From assembly GCA_963790045.1 (NCBI GenBank), contig CAWBMS010000011.1, positions 186,001-250,000 of the forward strand: DNA of 64,000 nucleotides, given 5' to 3'. Position numbers and translations under genes: made by a program. Shown here piece by piece: positions 58,645-64,000 of this stretch. The notes under the pieces are model-generated. The model had not been told where the DNA came from and did not search any database. It was given only the letters and a program-made list of their open reading frames with translations. Source of the DNA: DATKMP01 sp963790045 (GTDB lineage Bacteria; Bacteroidota; Ignavibacteria; UBA10030). Position 1 is the first letter of the stretch, and every line of letters starts with the position of its first letter.

Positions 58645-60648
58645 ATGGAAACGACAAAAAAAACACCGAGCATCATCCCGTTCACACAAAACACGGGCAA
58701 GAATATAAATCAGGGATATGATGCAAACGCAGCCCGCCACTTACAAGAGAAAGTAATATTTGGCTCTAACGATGTTTTCCGTTCGGTATGGGAAAATTCG
58801 TTGGATGGATTACGTCTTGCCGATGCAAACGGAATCATTGTTGCTGTCAATCATGCGTTTTGCGAAATGTTTGGCAAAGCTGAAGACGAAATAATCGGCT
58901 ATCATTATAATAATCTTTACGGAGATGCAGTTGATAAAGAAATGCTCAATGAAGATTATCATGAGCGGTTTGCGACGGGAAAAATAACACCGCGGTTTCA
59001 TCGTACATACCAATTATGGTCAGGGAAACGATTGGAGTCAGAGGTCGTTAGCACCTTTGTCAATGATGAAAAAGGAAACCGGTTGATGTTCACTCAGTTT
59101 CGTGATGTTACGAAAGAACGTGAGGCACACCGGTCGCTTAAATTGAGCGAAGAAAAATATCGAAATCTCTTTGCCAATTCTCCTATGCCGATTTTTCAAA
59201 GCTCTAACGATGGAAAAATTATCAACGCGAATGCTGCGTTTTTACGCTTGCTGGGGTATGAATCTTTCTATGAGTTCATTGATATGGATGTTTCAACCAT
59301 GTTTTTTGCCAATGTGAATGAGCGAAAAGATTTTGTACAGACCTTAGAACAGCGTGGGTATATTGTCAACACCGAATTGCATCTTCGAAGAAAAAATGGG
59401 CGGATATTAACCGTGCTGGAAACATCACGCGCGATCAAAGATGTCGATGGAACGATGACGGGCTTTGAAGGAATGCTGGAAGATGTTACTGCGCGTAAAA
59501 TGATAGAGCGAAAACTTCATGAATATGTCTGGGCACTGGAAAAATCAAAAAAAGAATTATCAGAGTTGAATGCACAAAAGGATAAACTGTTTTCCATCTT
59601 ATCGCATGATCTGCGCTCGCCTTTTAGCAGCATCTTAGGATTTTGTGATATTCTGATCCGTGAACACGATCAATTAAAAGACGAAGAGTCTTTACAGTTT
59701 ATCAATTATATTCAAGAAGCGGCGCAAGATCAATTAACCTTAGTGAATAAACTGTTGGATTGGACGCGGTTAGAATCAGGACGAATTAAAGTTGAGCATA
59801 CCGAGATAGATTTACATGCTCTTGCAGAAAAAGCCGTTCGTTCGTTGCAAGGATTATCGCGGCAAAAAGATATCACTTTGATTTCAGCAGTGCCTCCACA
59901 AACAATGGTGCGCGGTGATCGTTCATTACTAAGTCAAGTGTTTGGAAATATCATCGGCAATGCGCTCAAGTTCACACCGGCAAAAGGAACCATTGCTATA
60001 GAACTCGCTGAAGAACGATCCAACCAGTGGGTCATTGCGTTACGCGATACAGGAGTGGGAATTCCTGAAGCAGATCTGCCCAAGCTTTTTCATGTGGAAG
60101 AAAAATATACACGCAAAGGATTAAGCGGTGAAAAAGGAACTGGACTTGGATTACCGATTGTCGCAGAGATTATCGAAAAACACAACGGAAGTATTAGTGT
60201 GCACAGTAAAGAAGGTGAAGGAACGACGTTCTTGATTACGCTACCGAAAAGTATGCCTCACACAGGAGAACAAGTACTCATTGTCGATGATGAACATAGC
60301 ATTCGTGTTTTGCACGCACGGTATATTCAGCGGGCATTTCCAGATGTCCACATCTTGCATGCGTCGGATGGCAGAGAAGCGTTTCAATTGGCATGTGAAT
60401 ATCAACCGCGGTTGATTATTTCGGATAGCGATATGAACGGACTTGACGGAGTCCAGCTTGTTTATAAATTGAAGTCGAACCCTGCAACAAAAGATATTCC
60501 CATTGTGATTGTTACGGGCCATGATTCCGAAACAGATAGAGATTTATTGTTACAAAACGGTGTATCTGAAATTTTAGTAAAACCGGTTGCACCGGAAAAT
60601 CTGACGAAAATCATTACACGGTTTCTCAAGGAATCAGTAAAAGAATAA
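58645..60648 (+). CDS. Hybrid sensor histidine kinase, 2xPAS-HisKA-HATPase-REC
   Basis: 667 residues, soluble. PAS1 ~47-160, PAS2 ~166-290 (SEEKYRNLFANSPMP), HisKA with H321 in ILSHDLRSPFSSILGF, HATPase (NIIGNALKFTPAKGT; GEKGTGLGLPIV), and a C-terminal receiver (~548-660) with phosphoacceptor D594 in IISDSDMNGLDG. GGAG upstream of the start. No partner regulator adjacent. It is closed by the large hairpin at 60670-60728. Confidence 0.93.
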   Translation: METTKKTPSIIPFTQNTGKNINQGYDANAARHLQEKVIFGSNDVFRSVWENSLDGLRLADANGIIVAVNHAFCEMFGKAEDEIIGYHYNNLYGDAVDKEMLNEDYHERFATGKITPRFHRTYQLWSGKRLESEVVSTFVNDEKGNRLMFTQFRDVTKEREAHRSLKLSEEKYRNLFANSPMPIFQSSNDGKIINANAAFLRLLGYESFYEFIDMDVSTMFFANVNERKDFVQTLEQRGYIVNTELHLRRKNGRILTVLETSRAIKDVDGTMTGFEGMLEDVTARKMIERKLHEYVWALEKSKKELSELNAQKDKLFSILSHDLRSPFSSILGFCDILIREHDQLKDEESLQFINYIQEAAQDQLTLVNKLLDWTRLESGRIKVEHTEIDLHALAEKAVRSLQGLSRQKDITLISAVPPQTMVRGDRSLLSQVFGNIIGNALKFTPAKGTIAIELAEERSNQWVIALRDTGVGIPEADLPKLFHVEEKYTRKGLSGEKGTGLGLPIVAEIIEKHNGSISVHSKEGEGTTFLITLPKSMPHTGEQVLIVDDEHSIRVLHARYIQRAFPDVHILHASDGREAFQLACEYQPRLIISDSDMNGLDGVQLVYKLKSNPATKDIPIVIVTGHDSETDRDLLLQNGVSEILVKPVAPENLTKIITRFLKESVKE

Positions 60649-60669
60649 GGTCGTTGTTAATTTCCCTCC

Positions 60670-60728
60670 GGCCCTTCCGGTGAAGCCTCTTTGAGTGAAA
60701 ACTCAAGTCCGGGAGGGCCACTCCTTTT
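60670..60728 (+). terminator. Large structured terminator with GAAA tetraloop
   Basis: Outer 11-base stem GGCCCTTCCGG / CCGGGAGGGCC (one G-T pair), a 9-base bulge on the 5' side, inner stem TTTGAGT / ACTCAAG closed by GAAA (a GNRA loop), then ACTCC and five T. It ends the kinase transcript. It is more elaborate than the other terminators here. Confidence 0.8.
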
Positions 60729-60810
60729 TCTTGATTCTCCTTATCAAGAGTACCTTTTGCGAGACGAAGGGCGTTTTATCTTTAATTACTTTTTCACAAA
60801 AAATATTTAC

Positions 60811-60839
60811 TTGACTCAAACGAAAATAAATCTTATTCT
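60811..60839 (+). promoter_or_regulatory. Promoter of the TetR-HlyD-ABC-TolC operon
   Basis: TTGACT at 60811-60816, 17-base spacer, TATTCT at 60834-60839; operator copy 1 starts on the next base. Confidence 0.75.
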
Positions 60840-60866
60840 GGAAACGTAGGAAACGATAATAGTTTC
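60840..60866 (+). promoter_or_regulatory. Probable TetR operator, copy 1
   Basis: Composite site: GGAAAC, three bases, GGAAAC, GATAATA, GTTTC. The GAAAC / GTTTC arms form an inverted repeat around a 7-base centre. Directly after the -10 box, so bound repressor would block RNA polymerase. Confidence 0.72.
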
Positions 60867-60922
60867 TTAGATATAGGATGAAAAGCCGGCAATGATTGTT
60901 TCGGCTTCATTTTTAACGCGAT

Positions 60923-60950
60923 GGAAACCCAGGAAACAATAATAGTTTTC
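60923..60950 (+). promoter_or_regulatory. Probable TetR operator, copy 2
   Basis: Same layout as copy 1: GGAAAC, three bases, GGAAAC, AATAATA, GTTTTC. It starts 83 bases (about eight helical turns) after copy 1 and ends 14 bases before the tetR start. Confidence 0.72.
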
Positions 60951-60964
60951 AAAGGAAAGTAGAT

Positions 60965-61606
60965 ATGGCGGATCAAAAAGAGAAGCGCAGAATTGTTGAA
61001 GCAGCATCGAAGAGATTCTTTGAGCTTGGCGTTTCTAAGGTGACGGTCGATGAAGTAGCGGCTGATCTTGGAATGAGTAAAAAAACCATCTATAAATATT
61101 TTTCGAGCAAGGACGATTTATTGTTAGCTGGTGTTCGTATACACATGAAGCGAATAGGAAAAGAAGTTGCAAGCATCATCAATTCTGCCGAACCGTTTGA
61201 AAAGAAAATTGTGGAATTTCTCGTTGTCGTCGGAAGACAAATCCACCGCATCAGCCCGCAATTCCAATCGGATATGAAGCGGCTGTCTCCACAAGTGTGG
61301 AATGAAATCGATACATTCCGGCGTGAGGTTGTGATCGGGCAATTAAAAAAACTTTTTTTACAGGCAAAAGCAGAAGGATTTTTTCGCGAAGATTTAAATG
61401 TGGAAATATTCCAGCTTATTCTTGTGAATGCCGCGCAAGGAATCGTTAATCCCCAAATACTTGCGAGCCATCCCTTCACCGCTGTCGAAGCGTATAAAGA
61501 AATTATTAAAGTGCTCTTTACCGGTGCCCTCACCAAAGAAGGGAAAAAACGGGTGCGTCTTTTTGATGCACAATTTGAACAAGAACTTTCTCAGAGGATG
61601 ATATGA
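60965..61606 (+). CDS. TetR-family repressor
   Basis: 213 residues. N-terminal helix-turn-helix ILEAASKRFFELG-like segment (RRIVEAASKRFFELGVSKVT; LGMSKKTIYKYFSSKDDLL) and a ligand-binding C-terminus. Two identical composite operators lie upstream, so it most likely represses its own operon. Ligand unknown. The stop overlaps the HlyD start by 4 bases. Confidence 0.92.
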   Translation: MADQKEKRRIVEAASKRFFELGVSKVTVDEVAADLGMSKKTIYKYFSSKDDLLLAGVRIHMKRIGKEVASIINSAEPFEKKIVEFLVVVGRQIHRISPQFQSDMKRLSPQVWNEIDTFRREVVIGQLKKLFLQAKAEGFFREDLNVEIFQLILVNAAQGIVNPQILASHPFTAVEAYKEIIKVLFTGALTKEGKKRVRLFDAQFEQELSQRMI

Positions 61607-62523
61607 AAAATACAATTGTCATTTTATTTTTTGCTGCAATAATATCTGGCTGTGGAAAGGATACCGGCACGGCGGTTACTTCAACGGGAACGATTGAAGC
61701 AACCGATGTAACCTTGAGTGCTCAAGCCGGCGGAGTGGTGCAGCATTTGTATGTGGATGAAGGCGCTGTGGTTCATTCCGGCGATACGTTACTTGTAATC
61801 AACGATGTTGATTGGCGTTACCAATATGAACAAGCTGTTGCAGGATTCGATATGGCGGAAGCGCAATATCAATTGGCAGTAAAAGGATCACGTGCTGAAG
61901 ATATAGCGCAAGCAGAAGCAAATTATAAAAATGCTGATGCCGATAAGAAACGGATGGAAGAGCTCTGGCAAACGAAGAGTGTCACCGATAAACAATTGGA
62001 TGATGCGCGGACGCAATATACAATTGCCCAGCAGATATGGGAAAAAATGAAAAATGGTTCGCGCCCCGAAGAAATTGCGTTAGCGCGTGCCCGCCGTGAT
62101 CAGGCAAAAGCGCAAGCTGCATCGCTGCGAAAAAAAACGGATGATTGTATCATTCTTGCACCGATGAACGGCATCGTGACGAAAAAATTTGTCGAAGTCG
62201 GAGAATTAGTCGGCAGCGGTGCCTCGCTTGTCCGTCTTGATGATCTTTCGAGTATGGACATTACGATTTATGTTTCTGAAACAGAATTGCCCAAAGTTGT
62301 TCTCGGTCAAAAAGCATTTGTGCAGGTAGATGCATTTCATAATCGAACGTTCGAGGGCAAGGTCGTTTTCATTTCACCGGTGGCAGAATTCACGCCAAAA
62401 AATATTCAGACGAATGACGAACGTACGAAGCTGGTGTTCGGCGTGAAGATAGAAATCGCAAATCCTGATGGTACGCTGAAAGCCGGAGTTCCGGCAGATG
62501 TTACATTGCCGTTGGTGCATTGA
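61603..62523 (+). CDS. HlyD-family membrane fusion lipoprotein
   Basis: 306 residues. Signal peptide with lipobox IISGC, so anchored as a lipoprotein. Lipoyl/barrel-sandwich parts (GGVVQHLYVDEGAVVHSGDTLL; IILAPMNGIVTKKFVEVGELV) around a coiled coil (QAEANYKNADADKKRMEEL), then a beta-barrel domain. This is the YbhG/HlyD adaptor of an ABC efflux pump, bridging the inner-membrane transporter and TolC. Confidence 0.9.
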   Translation: MKNTIVILFFAAIISGCGKDTGTAVTSTGTIEATDVTLSAQAGGVVQHLYVDEGAVVHSGDTLLVINDVDWRYQYEQAVAGFDMAEAQYQLAVKGSRAEDIAQAEANYKNADADKKRMEELWQTKSVTDKQLDDARTQYTIAQQIWEKMKNGSRPEEIALARARRDQAKAQAASLRKKTDDCIILAPMNGIVTKKFVEVGELVGSGASLVRLDDLSSMDITIYVSETELPKVVLGQKAFVQVDAFHNRTFEGKVVFISPVAEFTPKNIQTNDERTKLVFGVKIEIANPDGTLKAGVPADVTLPLVH

Positions 62524-62538
62524 TAAGTGGATTCCAAC

Positions 62539-63466
62539 ATGACGAATGCTGTCGAATTACAAAATGTTGTCAAGGTGTTTGAAAATGCCGGTGAAAAAGC
62601 GGTGAACGCTGTCAATGGAATTACGCTGAACATCCGTCGGGGCGAAATATTTTGCTTCGTGGGACCCGATGGCGCCGGTAAAACTACAACCATTCGCATG
62701 ATGTGCGGCGTGCTGCCGCCGACACAGGGAAACATTCGCATGCTCGGATATGATGTTCAATTAGAAAAGCGGGAAATCAAAAAACATATCGGGTATCTAT
62801 CCCAGCGGTTTAGTTTGTATCAGGATTTAACGATTGATGAGAATATCGATTTCTTTGCAGAGATTCACAGAGTCAGGCAGTTTCAAAAGCAGAAAGAAGA
62901 ATTGCTGGAGTTCACGCGTCTCACACCATTTCGTGATCGGCTTGCCGGAAAACTTTCCGGCGGGATGAAACAAAAATTAGCACTTGCCTGCACGCTGATT
63001 CACACGCCGGATATTTTATTGTTGGATGAACCGACAACCGGAGTCGATCCTGTCTCTCGGCGTGATTTTTGGAAAATTCTTTCCAGTTTGTTAAAAACCG
63101 GAATGACAATCATTGTCAGTACCACCGTACCTGGACGAAGCAGAACGCAGCAGCCGCGTTGCATTGATGAATGAAGGAACGATCTTGCAGTGTGATACGC
63201 CGCGCGCTATACGTGATTCCTTCCCCGCACAAATTCTCGAAGTGGTTTGCAGCGATATTCACCGCAGCGCCGCTGTGCTTTCGGTGCTGTGGGGCAAGGA
63301 ACGCATTCAATTATTCGGCGACCGGCTGCATGTCATGGTGAATGATGCTGCCATGGATGTCCAACAAATTCTTGCTTGTCTCACACAAAGCAAAATCAGT
63401 ATTACCGGATATCGATTGTTGCCGCCGTCATTAGAAGATGTTTTTATTGCACGATTAGGAGCTTAA
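62539..63466 (+). CDS. ABC transporter ATP-binding protein (frameshifted)
   Basis: Walker A VGPDGAGKTTTIRM, signature KLSGGMKQKLALACTL, Walker B ILLLDEPTTGVDP. The frame breaks at 63118-63126: AGTACCACCGTAC should read AGTACACCGTAC to give VSTPYLDEAERSSRVA, the standard D/H-loop wording. Removing one C restores about 308 residues. YhiH/YbhF-like drug-export group. ATG 62539 preferred over GTG 62527. A membrane permease is expected beyond the TolC gene. Confidence 0.9.
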
Positions 63467-63474
63467 GACTTTTT

Positions 63475-64000
63475 ATGAAACAGAAATTATGGATTATCGG
63501 ATTATTGAGTTTTCAATTTGCAATAGCACAGCAAGAGCCAAAATCATTATCGCTTGCCGATTGTATTGCACAAGCGCTCGGATCGAATCCATCTATTCAG
63601 ATAAGTAAAGCAAAAGTGGAAGGCGCAGACGCACGAACATTAGAAACAAATGCAGCATTGCTTCCGGAATTAAAAGTATCCGGCGGTGTGATGGAATTGA
63701 GTTCTGTGCCTGCATACACGTTAAGTTTGCCAGCACCGATCAATTTTTCTAAAACTATTTTCCCCGACATCACGGAAAATTATTCGTTAAAATTATCGCT
63801 GCAGCAACCGTTATTTACCGGATTCAAATTGAGTAAAAGCAAAGAGATGGCATCGTTGAATGCGCAAGCAACAAAAGAAGATTTGACGAAAGATCAATCG
63901 GATATGATCGTCAATGTAACGGTGGCATATTGGAATTTATATCGCGCCGAAGAAACAAAAAAAGTAATCGAACAAACACTCGCACAGGTGAATGAACATC
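63475..64000 (+). CDS. TolC-family outer membrane protein (5' part, cut by the window end)
   Basis: At least 175 residues before the sequence stops. Signal peptide (LWIIGLLSFQFAIAQQ), then the outer membrane efflux protein pattern: SLADCIAQALGSNPSIQISKA, QQPLFTGFKLSKSKEMA, TVAYWNLYRAEETKKVI. Forms the outer-membrane channel for the pump encoded just upstream; same operon. Confidence 0.9.
   Translation, partial: MKQKLWIIGLLSFQFAIAQQEPKSLSLADCIAQALGSNPSIQISKAKVEGADARTLETNAALLPELKVSGGVMELSSVPAYTLSLPAPINFSKTIFPDITENYSLKLSLQQPLFTGFKLSKSKEMASLNAQATKEDLTKDQSDMIVNVTVAYWNLYRAEETKKVIEQTLAQVNEH

Larger units (their letters stand above)
60649..60964. other. Intergenic region between the kinase and the TetR operon
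   Basis: About 315 bases holding, in order, the kinase terminator, an AT-rich gap, the TetR-operon promoter, operator copy 1, a small hairpin (AAGCCG at 60883-60888, CGGCTT at 60902-60907, then ATTTTT), and operator copy 2. No gene. Confidence 0.8.

Noticed and set aside
1..64000. CRISPR arrays, phage, integrase, tRNA or rRNA genes
   Set aside because: None seen on reading; the gaps between genes are short and show no cloverleaf or regular spacer pattern.

Overview
The window (about 43% GC by eye) comes from a Gram-negative member of the Bacteroidota/Ignavibacteriota (Chlorobi-like) side of the tree. Evidence: a PorV/PorQ-type outer-membrane protein of the type IX secretion world, a PUR-alpha-type (DUF3276) protein, a lipid A acyltransferase followed by a heptosyltransferase-like gene, and TolC/HlyD export genes. 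The groES promoter is a canonical sigma70 type (TTGACA, 17 nt, TATATT) with a perfect CIRCE operator rather than the TTTG-type promoter of Bacteroides, which favours the Ignavibacteria/Chlorobi side. Most of the window is ordinary chromosome, densely packed; no phage, integrase, CRISPR array, rRNA or tRNA was seen.

Layout. 0.2-4.2 kb: giant hybrid sensor kinase. 4.7-7.4 kb: galactokinase, then DUF6249 protein, ECF sigma factor and a small membrane protein. 7.6-12.8 kb: divergent GH31 (alpha-xylosidase-like, with PA14 domain) and GH3 (beta-glucosidase-like) pair, a probable xyloglucan-oligosaccharide locus. 12.8-13.5 kb: gene remnant. 13.5-22.8 kb: murI, glnD, rocA-like, zinc-ribbon/DUF2007, sucC, gatB, tpiA. 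22.9-28.8 kb: Fe-S aldo/keto reductase, UMF1-type MFS, nusB, cyclase-TPR sensor. 29.1-31.3 kb: MITE-like inverted repeat and CIRCE-controlled groESL. 31.6-37.4 kb: PUR protein, then a two-gene minus-strand operon with a membrane glycosyltransferase and a 1318-residue deacetylase/hydrolase-like envelope protein. 37.7-43.3 kb: amidohydrolase, response regulator, MFS, Nudix, thioredoxin-like protein, HU. 43.4-48.8 kb: GH57, a catalytically dead GH13-like lipoprotein, YjbQ, LpxL-like and GT9. 48.8-58.4 kb: PorQ-like, GNAT, DinB, L31, sugar nucleotidyltransferase-like, RsmB, KBL, acyltransferase-like membrane protein, RmuC, repeat membrane protein. 58.6-64 kb: second hybrid kinase and a TetR-HlyD-ABC-TolC export operon with two copies of a probable operator.

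An unusual property of the sequence itself is that many otherwise normal genes are broken by one-base shifts, including genes that cannot plausibly be dead (groEL, glnD). Eight of these are +1 shifts, and each can be placed at or next to a GNNC palindrome (GTAC five times, GCGC twice, GATC once). Two further candidates are -1 shifts in T runs. I read these mainly as consensus sequencing errors, perhaps caused by modified bases, and annotate the genes at full length.

The most interesting biology is (i) the deacetylase/TIM-barrel/transmembrane protein plus processive glycosyltransferase operon at 32.2-37.4 kb, with an intrinsic terminator in its leader, which looks like an independent analogue of PgaB/PgaC-type exopolysaccharide machinery; (ii) the GH13 pseudoenzyme at 45.6 kb; (iii) two copies of a terminator-like element 26 kb apart with compensatory stem changes and an identical loop; and (iv) the duplicated composite operator in front of the TetR efflux operon.
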